From a bacterium (GTDB taxonomy: Bacteria > Bacillota_I > Bacilli_A > RF39 > UBA660), in contig RKAV01000014.1 in NCBI GenBank assembly GCA_014846175.1, positions 1 through 5,210 of the forward strand: DNA of 5,210 bases. Reading direction: 5' to 3'. Under the pieces are notes generated by a model. It was not told the DNA's origin, made no database searches, and was given only the letters and a program-made list of their open reading frames with translations. The translations under genes were made by a program, and so were the position numbers. Within the stretch, counting starts at the first letter, position 1, and every line of letters starts with the position of its first letter. Of the stretch, positions 1 to 5,210 are shown one piece after another.

Positions 1-1
1 A

Positions 2-1144
2 ACTAATATCAAAGCAAAAGGAACACCTGACTTTAGTAAAACAGCTACAACGGATGAAGGACTATATATGGCTGAAGACGATGAGGGAGAAAGCTATTAT
101 TATCGAGGAGCAGTAAGGAATAATTATGTATCATTTGCAGGATTTATCTGGAGAATAATAAGACGTAATGGAGATGGTTCTATTAGAATGATTTATTCAG
201 GTAAATCAACAACAGATACAGGTGATTATACAATGATAGGACACACACATTTTAATGAAAATGATTTTGATTCATCCTCTGTAGGATATAAATATAATGA
301 AGACTTTGAATTACATGAAAATAATGATACTACAGGATATCGAGGGTTTACTAATACACAAAAGTATAATTATGGAACAGGTTATACATTTGATGCCTCT
401 ACTAAGAAATTCACCTTAACAGGAACAATAAAACAACTAACATGGAAAGATAATCATGATGAGATAGTAAAAAATCAGTTATATAGTTGTTTGGAAACAT
501 CTTGCAATGTTGTATATAAACTAACAGGATATCAAAATGATACAACAATGACGGTAAAACCAATAAGTTATAGTTCAAAGAGTCTGAAAACAGCACAAAC
601 AAATAATACAAATTCAACTATTAAAACAATAATAGATACTTGGTATAAAAATAATCTAACTGCTTATACATCAAAATTAGCTGGTGAAACTTTTTGTAAT
701 GATAGAAGTATAATTTCCGGTTCTGGATATTTGCTAACTTCAACAACAGTTTATGCGGCATATAATAGAATTACTTTGGATAAAAATTTAAGTTTAAAAT
801 GTATACAAGATAATGATAAATTTAGTGTATCAAATGAAAGTGCTAAACTAGAATATTCAATATCACTTATTACAGTAGATGAGTTAGCAATGGCAGGAGG
901 CGTATTAAATATTTCTAATAATAATTATTATTTATATAATGGAAAACAATTTTGGACAATGTCACCATCACTTTTAGACTCTAATTATACGCATGCAGTT
1001 GTCTGGAGCATTGGAGCCTCTGGAAATTTGGATTGGAATCGCGTCTCTAATTCCTTTGGAGTAAGACCAGTTATAAATTTAAAATCAGATATTTTAATAA
1101 CAAAAGGTGATGGTTCGGCACTTAGTCCATTTGTTGTAAAATAA
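2..1144 (+). CDS. Surface-type protein with DUF6273/C-type-lectin-like C-terminus, 5' partial
   Basis: The reading frame is open from the first bases, so the gene begins upstream; the in-frame ATG at 68 is internal and has no ribosome binding site. About 380 residues are visible, ending at TAA 1142-1144. Counting from M at 68, an early block (FAGFIWRIIRRNGDGSIRMIY, split around residues 23-43) precedes a variable middle. A C-terminal block follows, with LITVDELAMAGG at 268-279, FWTMSP at 295-300, and SIGASGNLDW then FGVRPVINL at 314-338. From memory, this order is typical of a multi-copy family in low-GC gut Firmicutes, often with a prepilin-like or signal-anchored N-terminus and a DUF6273-like end; the N-terminus cannot be seen here. 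Four cysteines (141, 146, 210, 245) could form disulfides, which would suit an exported protein. Function is unknown; binding or adhesion is inference only. Base composition shifts near the 3' end (see findings). I see no clear terminator after the stop. Confidence 0.8.
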   Translation, partial: TNIKAKGTPDFSKTATTDEGLYMAEDDEGESYYYRGAVRNNYVSFAGFIWRIIRRNGDGSIRMIYSGKSTTDTGDYTMIGHTHFNENDFDSSSVGYKYNEDFELHENNDTTGYRGFTNTQKYNYGTGYTFDASTKKFTLTGTIKQLTWKDNHDEIVKNQLYSCLETSCNVVYKLTGYQNDTTMTVKPISYSSKSLKTAQTNNTNSTIKTIIDTWYKNNLTAYTSKLAGETFCNDRSIISGSGYLLTSTTVYAAYNRITLDKNLSLKCIQDNDKFSVSNESAKLEYSISLITVDELAMAGGVLNISNNNYYLYNGKQFWTMSPSLLDSNYTHAVVWSIGASGNLDWNRVSNSFGVRPVINLKSDILITKGDGSALSPFVVK

Positions 1145-1155
1145 GGTTAAAACTA

Positions 1156-1184
1156 TTGCTATCTTCCTAAGAAAATGTTATAGT
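1156..1184 (+). promoter_or_regulatory. Sigma-A-type promoter of the tyrS operon
   Basis: TTGCTA at 1156-1161 (-35) is separated by exactly 17 bases from TATAGT at 1179-1184 (-10). TG lies one base upstream of the -10 (1176-1177), giving an extended -10. The predicted start, near 1190-1192, falls just before the first paired strand of the T-box stem I (1194). This is prediction from consensus only, but the fit between promoter and leader is good. Confidence 0.7.
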
Positions 1185-1190
1185 AGTTCT

Positions 1191-1400
1191 AGATTTCTGT
1201 GAAGAATGATAGTAATTTAGAATAATTATTTTTAAGAGACTTAGTGGTTGGTGAGAACTAAGATAATGTTTTAGATGAAATACACATTGGGAGAAAGAAT
1301 CGTGTTAGAGCGTTAATCTATTAAGAGCATAGTTTCTATGAAATAAGGTGGTACCGCGGATGATATCCGTCCTTATATTAGTAGAAACTTTTTATATTTT
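1191..1400 (+). promoter_or_regulatory. Tyrosine-specific T-box leader of tyrS
   Basis: This leader senses uncharged tRNA-Tyr. The conserved T-box motif AAGGTGGTACCGCG lies at 1345-1358. The antiterminator can be drawn as ATAAGG 1343-1348 with CCTTAT 1371-1376, a seven-base bulge TGGTACC (1349-1355), then GCGGAT 1356-1361 with ATCCGT 1365-1370, which is the canonical shape. TGGT in the bulge would pair with a tRNA ending ACCA. Stem I is clear: TTTCT 1194-1198 with AGAAA 1292-1296, AATG 1205-1208 with CATT 1285-1288, a long helix 1215-1229 with 1263-1276, and CTTAGT 1240-1245 with ACTAAG 1257-1262. It also has an AGAGA bulge (1235-1239), a GGTTGGTG distal loop (from 1246) and AGTA at 1211-1214. 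In the specifier loop (3' side 1277-1284) the codon is TAC at 1281-1283 followed by A, a tyrosine specifier that matches the downstream gene. Confidence 0.95.
1331..1393 (+). terminator. Candidate T-box attenuator hairpin
   Basis: AGTTTCTA (1331-1338) is perfectly complementary to TAGAAACT (1382-1389), and the second arm runs into a T-tract (1389-1393, then TATATTTT). This looks like an intrinsic terminator base. Unlike the usual T-box design, the arms enclose the antiterminator rather than competing with its 3' strand. Whether this is the real OFF state is uncertain. The first arm can instead close a small hairpin, CATAG 1328-1332 with CTATG 1336-1340. Confidence 0.55.
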
Positions 1401-1414
1401 AAGGAGGAATAAAT

Positions 1415-2647
1415 ATGACATTATATGAAGATTTAAAATGGAGAGGTTTAATTAAAGATGTGACATCTTTAGAGTTAGAAGAAAAATTAAATAAAGGTGG
1501 CATGACTTTCTATATAGGAGCAGATCCTACTGCTGATAGCCTTCATATTGGACAATTTCCTACTTTCTTAGTTGCTGAAAGATTAAGAAGAGCAGGACAT
1601 AAACCAATAATCTTAGTAGGAGGTGCTACAGGAAGAGTTGGAGATCCAAGAGGAACTGGAGAAAGGGAAAAAGCTGATATTAAAGTTATAGAAAGTAACT
1701 TTGTAAAGATTAAAAAACAAATGCAAAAACTATTTGGTGAAGATACATTAGTAGTTAATAACTATGATTGGTTTAAAGACTATAACTATATTGATTTCTT
1801 AAGAGATGTTGGAAAGTATGTAAATGTCTCTTATATGATTAATAAAGATTTAGTAAAAAGACAAATGGATATTGGTATTTCTTATGCTGAGTTTTCTTAT
1901 ATGTTAATTCAAGGATATGACTTTAAATATATTCATGACCATTATGGAGCTGATTTACAGTTTGGTGGATCTGATCAATGGGGTAACTTAACTACAGGAA
2001 TAGAATTAATAAGAAAATTAAATAATGAAGAAGTATATGCTTTTTCTGTACCTTTAATTGTTGATTCTACTGGTAAGAAGTTAGGTAAGAGTTATGGAAA
2101 TGCTTTATGGTTAGATGAAGAAAAGACTACTAGTTATGAAATGTATCAATATATATTAAACTTTGAAGATATAATGATGGAAGAATATCTTAAGAAATAT
2201 ACCTTCTTAAATAAAGAAGAGATAGAATCTATTATGAAGGAACATAATGAAACACCAGAAAAACGAATTGCTCAGAAGAGATTAGCTTATGAAGTAATAA
2301 CATATCTTCATGGAGAAGAAGCATATAAACAAGCTGTTAAGATAAGTGAATCATTATTTAGTGGTGATATAGCATCTTTAACTTCTAAAGAAATAGAACA
2401 AGCCTTTAAGGGAATAGAACAACAAGAAATAGATAAAGAATATCTATTAGTAGATTTATTAGTAGAAATGGGAATTTGTAAAAGTAAAAGAGAAGCTCGT
2501 GAATTTATTACTAACGGAAGTATTAGTATAAATGGTAAAAAAATAACAGATTTAGAATTTATGGTTACAAAAGAAGTTGCAATTGAAGATAAATATATTA
2601 TAATTAGAAGAGGAAAGAAGAAGTACTTCATTATAGTATTTAAGTAG
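1415..2647 (+). CDS. tyrS: Tyrosyl-tRNA synthetase
   Basis: This cytosolic class I synthetase charges tRNA-Tyr with tyrosine using ATP. The 410 residues are close to the usual ~420 and align from end to end, from memory, with the Geobacillus enzyme. Landmarks are DPTADSL at 37-43, the HIGH-motif site as HIGQ at 44-47, GDP at 76-78 (Asp77), Tyr162/Gln166/Asp169 of the tyrosine pocket, GGSDQWGN at 184-191 with Gln188, and the KMSKS-type loop KLGKS at 222-226. A C-terminal S4 RNA-binding domain (about 343-395) ends in RRGKKKY, which contacts the tRNA. The start is set by AAGGAGG at 1401-1407, seven bases before ATG. It is the first gene of the operon and is controlled by the tyrosine T-box upstream. 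The oddity is Gln in place of the second His of HIGH. All other landmarks are intact, so it is probably active. Confidence 0.97.
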   Translation: MTLYEDLKWRGLIKDVTSLELEEKLNKGGMTFYIGADPTADSLHIGQFPTFLVAERLRRAGHKPIILVGGATGRVGDPRGTGEREKADIKVIESNFVKIKKQMQKLFGEDTLVVNNYDWFKDYNYIDFLRDVGKYVNVSYMINKDLVKRQMDIGISYAEFSYMLIQGYDFKYIHDHYGADLQFGGSDQWGNLTTGIELIRKLNNEEVYAFSVPLIVDSTGKKLGKSYGNALWLDEEKTTSYEMYQYILNFEDIMMEEYLKKYTFLNKEEIESIMKEHNETPEKRIAQKRLAYEVITYLHGEEAYKQAVKISESLFSGDIASLTSKEIEQAFKGIEQQEIDKEYLLVDLLVEMGICKSKREAREFITNGSISINGKKITDLEFMVTKEVAIEDKYIIIRRGKKKYFIIVFK

Positions 2648-2655
2648 GTGAAAAG

Positions 2656-3918
2656 ATGGAAAAGAATAAAAAATTATTAAGATGGTTAAAATTTTTGGTG
2701 ATAGTGTGTATTGCTATTATAGTAGTAGAAGGTATTTATATAGGAGTTAAAATTTATCAGTCTAATAATAATACTGTTTATGTTGATACCTTAAGTTCAA
2801 TTGAAAAACTAAAAGATGGTTACTTAGGGAGTGGTAGTAGTGACTTTAAACACAGTAAATATAATAAGTATAGTAAAGACTATCAAAAAGCTAAGTTAGT
2901 TAAATATGATAAAAATGAAAAAATAGTATTTGAAAGTGCTTATACTAAAGGATATGATTCTTATTTCTATGATGCTAAGCAAACTAAAGATGGTTACATT
3001 GCTGTAGGTTCTGCTGCTTATACTAAGACTCAAGTTAAAGAAAAGACTAAGGATGGGTTAATTGTTACCTATGATAAAAATGGTAAACAAACAAACTCTA
3101 AGACTTTACAAATAGCAGGTGATACTAAGTTTACTAAAGTAGTAGTAATGAATGATGGTTATTTAGTTATTGGACAAAGTATTTTAGAGAATATGACTAT
3201 TGGAAATGATCCTGATGGTGGGGCTATTATGGTTAAATATGACTTTGATTTAAAAGAGAAATGGCGTACTAATTATGGTGGTAGTAAATCAGGAATATTT
3301 AATGATGTAGTAGTAGATGATGATGCAATTTATCTTGTCGGAAAAGATGCTACTAGATATGGATTCTTTGCTAAATTTAGTAAAACGGGAGAAAAAGAAT
3401 TTATTAAGACTTATGAATATACTGATGTAGTTGGTTTCTCATCAATGGCTAAAATAGATGATGACTTTGTAGTAGTAGGTGGAAAAACAACTAATATAGA
3501 AGCAGATGATAAAGATAAGAAAACAGAAGCAGTCTTACTAAGATATGATAAAGATGGTAATATCAAATATGAAAAGAGATATAGAGTTAATAGTTCTGCT
3601 AGATTTAATAAAGTAGTAGTAGATGGTGATAATATAGTAGCTATTGGTCATACAGCTAAGAAAGATAAAAAAGAATCAACTGATTCTTATAATGTCTTTA
3701 GATATAGTGGTATCTTTGCTAAATATAAGAAAGATGGAGAAGAAATTACTAAAAAAACAGAGACTGGTAGTAGAGATATTTACTTTAGTGATATGTTAGT
3801 AACAAAATATGGCTATACGATTGTTGGACAAACATCTTCTAAAGAATTAGGTGGTAATAATAAAGACTTAATCCCTTATTTCTTGAAATATAATAAAAAT
3901 GGAAAGATAAATAAATAA
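2656..3918 (+). CDS. Membrane-anchored protein with seven propeller-like repeats
   Basis: The function is not recognised. A short basic start (MEKNKKLLRW) is followed by one hydrophobic segment at about 12-33, so the protein is probably anchored with the rest outside the cell; there is no lipobox. The remainder is built from seven repeats. Each has a DGYxxVG-like strand (starting at 54, 112, 167, 223, 269, 324 and 385) and then a KYDKNGK-like hairpin (starting at 82, 137, 193, 239, 295, 355 and 410). The hairpins are spaced 46-60 residues apart, mostly near 55. Several DGY strands follow an F-N/T-D/K-VVV strand. Seven units and the G-K-rich turns suggest a seven-bladed beta-propeller of the type found in extracellular DGGYIVVG/LDSNGN repeat proteins. 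The start at 2656 has AGGTG at 2646-2650, overlapping the tyrS stop, so the two genes are almost certainly co-transcribed. A ligand or scaffolding role is possible, but nothing identifies a partner. Confidence 0.85.
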   Translation: MEKNKKLLRWLKFLVIVCIAIIVVEGIYIGVKIYQSNNNTVYVDTLSSIEKLKDGYLGSGSSDFKHSKYNKYSKDYQKAKLVKYDKNEKIVFESAYTKGYDSYFYDAKQTKDGYIAVGSAAYTKTQVKEKTKDGLIVTYDKNGKQTNSKTLQIAGDTKFTKVVVMNDGYLVIGQSILENMTIGNDPDGGAIMVKYDFDLKEKWRTNYGGSKSGIFNDVVVDDDAIYLVGKDATRYGFFAKFSKTGEKEFIKTYEYTDVVGFSSMAKIDDDFVVVGGKTTNIEADDKDKKTEAVLLRYDKDGNIKYEKRYRVNSSARFNKVVVDGDNIVAIGHTAKKDKKESTDSYNVFRYSGIFAKYKKDGEEITKKTETGSRDIYFSDMLVTKYGYTIVGQTSSKELGGNNKDLIPYFLKYNKNGKINK

Positions 3919-4274
3919 TGAAGTATTATTTACTAGAACCATTTGCTAAAGATTTATCTATTAAAAAGAATCCTCCTTTAAGCGATAAAGGAATAAGAAT
4001 GGCTAGAGTTTTTGCTCTAACGATGAAAGGTATTTCAATTGATTATTGTTATACTAATACTTCTGTAGCTTCTTTTGGAACAGCTTTATTATTAGTAGGA
4101 GATAAGATTGTAGTAAATAAAGTTGATGCTTTAGATAAAGAATTAGAAGAAAATGTTACTTCTTTTATAGAAGAACTTAATAACAAATATAAAGAAGGAA
4201 AAATTTTAATTATAGCAGAAAAAAGTGTACTATCTATTATTAATAAGTACACTGATGCTATATTTATATCATAA
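3918..4274 (+). CDS. Degenerate histidine-phosphatase-like protein
   Basis: This 118-residue protein keeps the outline of the histidine phosphatase (phosphoglycerate mutase-like) fold. An opening strand MKYYLLEP stands where MKIYLVRHGE is usual. LSDKGIRMARVFALTMKG (21-38) matches the 'LSxxGxxQAxxLAxxL' helix, and IDYCYTNTSVASFGTALLLV (41-60) matches 'IDxIYSSPLxRAxxTAxxL'. KILIIAEKSVLSIIN (95-109) matches the late 'VLIVSHGGVIRxLL' strand. The phosphorylated RHG histidine is replaced (LEP at 6-8), the SSPLxR arginine is absent, and the late catalytic His is replaced by Glu101. It is also shorter than usual active members. It is therefore probably not a phosphatase; regulation or binding is inference. 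The ATG overlaps the previous stop as TAATG (3916-3920), with only a weak GGAAAG at 3901-3906, so translational coupling to the propeller gene is likely. The family call rests on motif spacing alone. Confidence 0.75.
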   Translation: MKYYLLEPFAKDLSIKKNPPLSDKGIRMARVFALTMKGISIDYCYTNTSVASFGTALLLVGDKIVVNKVDALDKELEENVTSFIEELNNKYKEGKILIIAEKSVLSIINKYTDAIFIS

Positions 4275-4276
4275 GA

Positions 4277-4303
4277 AAAAAGACTTTGTTAATAAGTCTT
4301 TTT
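4277..4303. terminator. Bidirectional intrinsic terminator
   Basis: AAAAAGACTT (4277-4286) pairs perfectly with AAGTCTTTTT (4294-4303) around a seven-base loop. The A-tract on one side and T-tract on the other make it work on both strands. It ends the tyrS operon three bases after its last stop codon and overlaps the rpsD stop (4302-4304) for minus-strand transcription. Confidence 0.85.
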
Positions 4304-4904
4304 ACTTGTTATAGAATTCAACGATTAATGATTCATTGATATCTGCATTTAATTCACTACGTTCAGGATATCTAACGTAAGTACCTTCTAATTTGTTTTC
4401 GTCAAAAGTAATATACTCTACACGACTAACAGCTTTAGAAAGAGCTTCAAGTGCAGCTTTATGATCCTTAGAATTTTCCTTTAAAGCAATCTTGCTTCCT
4501 GGTTTAACTCTATATGAAGGAATATCAACTTTCTTACCATTAACAGTAATATGTCCATGGTTTACAAGTTGTCTAGCTCCACGACGAGTAGTAGCAAATC
4601 CCATACGATAAACTAAGTTATCAAGACGAGATTCAAGTAAGATTAAGAAATTAGTACCGTGAACTCCAGCCATTTTACTAGCTTCATCAAATGTCTTACG
4701 GAATTGTTTTTCGTTAACACCATACATGAAACGTAATTTTTGCTTTTCTTTTAATTGATTAGAGTAATCACTAGGTTTACCTTTTCTATCTTTACCATGT
4801 TGACCAGGTCCATAAGGACGTTTAGCTAATTCTTTACCAGTTTCAGTTAAAGAAAAACCAACACGACGAGATTGTTTATAACTAGGTCCAGTATATCTTG
4901 CCAT
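4302..4904 (-). CDS. rpsD: 30S ribosomal protein S4
   Basis: S4 is a primary binder of 16S rRNA that starts small-subunit assembly and helps form the mRNA entry site. The protein is 200 residues, the normal bacterial length. MARYTGPSYKQSRR opens the N-terminal domain, with RPYGPGQHG at 29-37 and LKEKQKLRFMYGV at 51-63. The S4 RNA-binding domain covers about 91-150, including ESRLDNLVYR at 91-100 and LVNHGHITVNGKKV at 113-126. The C-terminus has the typical PERSEL...INESLIVEFY ending. It has no cysteines, so it is the zinc-free form. The start is fixed by AGGAGG (plus-strand CCTCCT 4911-4916), six bases before ATG. An in-frame extension up to 5030 only reads through the leader. It is convergent with the tyrS operon and divergent from the gene at 5164. 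Autoregulation by S4 binding the leader is known in Bacillus and plausible here. Confidence 0.98.
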   Translation of the reverse strand: MARYTGPSYKQSRRVGFSLTETGKELAKRPYGPGQHGKDRKGKPSDYSNQLKEKQKLRFMYGVNEKQFRKTFDEASKMAGVHGTNFLILLESRLDNLVYRMGFATTRRGARQLVNHGHITVNGKKVDIPSYRVKPGSKIALKENSKDHKAALEALSKAVSRVEYITFDENKLEGTYVRYPERSELNADINESLIVEFYNK

Positions 4905-5024
4905 AAAAATCCTCCTCTCTTTTAATAAATTGCATCTTCTTGAAAAATTATTTCCAACACTTTCTATGGGAGTTTTGTTTTGTTCTTTCGCTTCACAGCA
5001 ACGAAGGTACTTGAAACTTTCAAA
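4905..5024 (-). promoter_or_regulatory. rpsD 5' leader, possible S4 autoregulatory RNA
   Basis: About 120 bases separate the predicted transcription start from ATG, more than a plain RBS needs. On the minus strand TTGAAA and TTTCAA flank one base (plus 5011-5023). TTCGTT (5005-5000) pairs with AGCGAA (4992-4987) around a seven-base loop with one G-U pair. A second TTTCAA (4945-4940) could compete for the first TTGAAA, giving two alternative folds. CTCC (plus GGAG 4969-4972) could weakly pair with the ribosome binding site. I cannot confirm that it matches the known Firmicutes S4 leader. Confidence 0.5.
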
Positions 5025-5030
5025 AAACAC

Positions 5031-5059
5031 ATATAAAAAGGCGAAATATTGCTGTTCAA
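5031..5059 (-). promoter_or_regulatory. Sigma-A-type promoter of rpsD
   Basis: Read on the minus strand, TTGAAC (plus 5054-5059) lies 17 bases from TTATAT (plus 5031-5036). This puts the start near 5024, just before the first hairpin of the leader. The -10 is imperfect, but no better pair is visible upstream of rpsD. Confidence 0.6.
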
Positions 5060-5060
5060 G

Positions 5061-5099
5061 TAAAATTGCAGATTTATTGTAATATAAAATTGTAGATTT
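5061..5099 (+). repeat. Imperfect 15-base direct repeat between divergent genes
   Basis: TAAAATTGCAGATTT (5061-5075) recurs as TAAAATTGTAGATTT (5085-5099) with one mismatch and a 24-base offset. It sits immediately upstream of the rpsD -35 and before the region that must hold the promoter of the gene at 5164. A shorter echo, TTGTAG, occurs at 5110-5115. It could be a regulator site or simply a product of AT-rich sequence. Confidence 0.6.
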
Positions 5100-5132
5100 G
5101 TCAAATATTTTGTAGCTAAAAAACTAGGATTA

Positions 5133-5141
5133 TGGTATTAT
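5133..5141 (+). promoter_or_regulatory. Possible extended -10 of the gene at 5164
   Basis: TG at 5133-5134, one base, then TATTAT (5136-5141) gives an extended -10. The only -35-like hexamer nearby, TTGTAG at 5110-5115, is 20 bases away, which is longer than ideal. The resulting leader would be very short, with the RBS close to the predicted start. Confidence 0.3.
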
Positions 5142-5163
5142 TAAATAGTAGGTGGTGAGCTAT

Positions 5164-5210
5164 ATGAAAGGAACATTACTATATGTTTTGACCGGAATTT
5201 TAATTGTAAT
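5164..5210 (+). CDS. Start of a membrane protein, possibly EzrA (3' partial)
   Basis: ATG at 5164 follows AGGTGG (5150-5155) by eight bases, a good start. The 15 complete codons read MKGTLLYVLTGILIV, a hydrophobic stretch typical of an N-terminal membrane helix; the rest is outside the window. EzrA, a regulator of the FtsZ ring with one N-terminal membrane helix, lies next to or near rpsD in Bacillus and Staphylococcus (recalled, not checked), so it is the best guess. A single helix is not diagnostic and any anchored protein would fit. It is transcribed divergently from rpsD. Confidence 0.65.
   Translation, partial: MKGTLLYVLTGILIV

Noticed and set aside
68..70. ATG at 68 as the true start of the first gene
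   Set aside because: The frame is open upstream with family-like sequence (GTPDFSKTATTDEG) and there is no ribosome binding site before 68.
411..617. Minus-strand open frames inside genes (411-617, 2308-2631, 4049-4252)
   Set aside because: They lie wholly within well-supported plus-strand genes, have no recognisable motifs, and their hydrophobic composition is the usual reverse-strand shadow of AT-rich coding sequence.
2695..2715. Lipobox at Cys18 of the propeller protein
   Set aside because: The residue before Cys is Val, not Gly/Ala/Ser, and the Cys lies in the middle of the hydrophobic segment; a plain membrane anchor fits better.
2656..3918. Tyrosine enrichment of the propeller protein as a sensor of tyrosine supply
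   Set aside because: About 33 of 420 residues are Tyr, but the unrelated first gene is similarly rich (about 7%) and tyrS is near 6%, so AT-rich codon bias explains it.
4905..5030. 42-residue N-terminal extension of the S4 frame
   Set aside because: It lacks a ribosome binding site, has no resemblance to S4, and overlaps the predicted promoter and leader; the start at 4904 has AGGAGG and the conserved MARYTGP opening.
1..5210. TGA read as Trp (Mycoplasma-type code)
   Set aside because: All Trp codons checked are TGG and no gene contains in-frame TGA; nothing supports recoding, although no gene here ends in TGA either.
1..5210. CRISPR array, tRNA/rRNA gene, insertion sequence or attachment site
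   Set aside because: No regularly spaced repeats, cloverleaf or rRNA sequence, transposase motifs or terminal inverted repeats were found on either strand.

Overview
The window reads as a low-GC, Gram-positive-type (Bacilli/Mollicutes-related, perhaps uncultured gut lineage) chromosome segment. The reasons are very AT-rich coding sequence with mostly A/T-ending codons, strong AGGAGG-type ribosome binding sites, a tyrosine T-box leader, a Bacillus-like tyrosyl-tRNA synthetase and a cysteine-free S4 protein. Trp is encoded by TGG, the complete genes stop at TAA or TAG, and no in-frame TGA was seen in the genes, so nothing points to the Mycoplasma code. The lineage assignment is inference.

Layout: (1) Positions 2-1144 carry the 3' part of a surface-type protein whose start lies outside the window. 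Its C-terminus matches, from memory, a repeated family of low-GC gut bacteria with a DUF6273/C-type-lectin-like ending. (2) Positions 1145-1414 hold an extended -10 promoter and a well-formed T-box leader with a UAC (Tyr) specifier. (3) Positions 1415-4274 form a tight three-gene operon: tyrS, a membrane-anchored protein with seven regular repeats predicted to fold as a seven-bladed beta-propeller, and a small protein that looks like a histidine phosphatase stripped of its catalytic residues. The junctions are an RBS overlapping the tyrS stop and a TAATG overlap. (4) A compact hairpin at 4277-4303 can serve as terminator for both this operon and the convergent rpsD. (5) rpsD (4302-4904, minus) has a promoter and a roughly 120-nt leader. 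(6) A divergent gene starting at 5164 is cut by the window edge; its hydrophobic N-terminus and position next to rpsD suggest EzrA, but only 15 full codons are visible.

How it fits together: the T-box should raise tyrS expression when uncharged tRNA-Tyr accumulates, and the two uncharacterised genes would be raised with it unless an internal promoter exists. The most interesting points are the unusual geometry of the T-box expression platform, the catalytically empty phosphatase fold paired with a surface propeller under Tyr-tRNA control, and a sharp local shift in GC and codon use in the C-terminal domain of the first gene. No complete novel defence or mobile system is visible.
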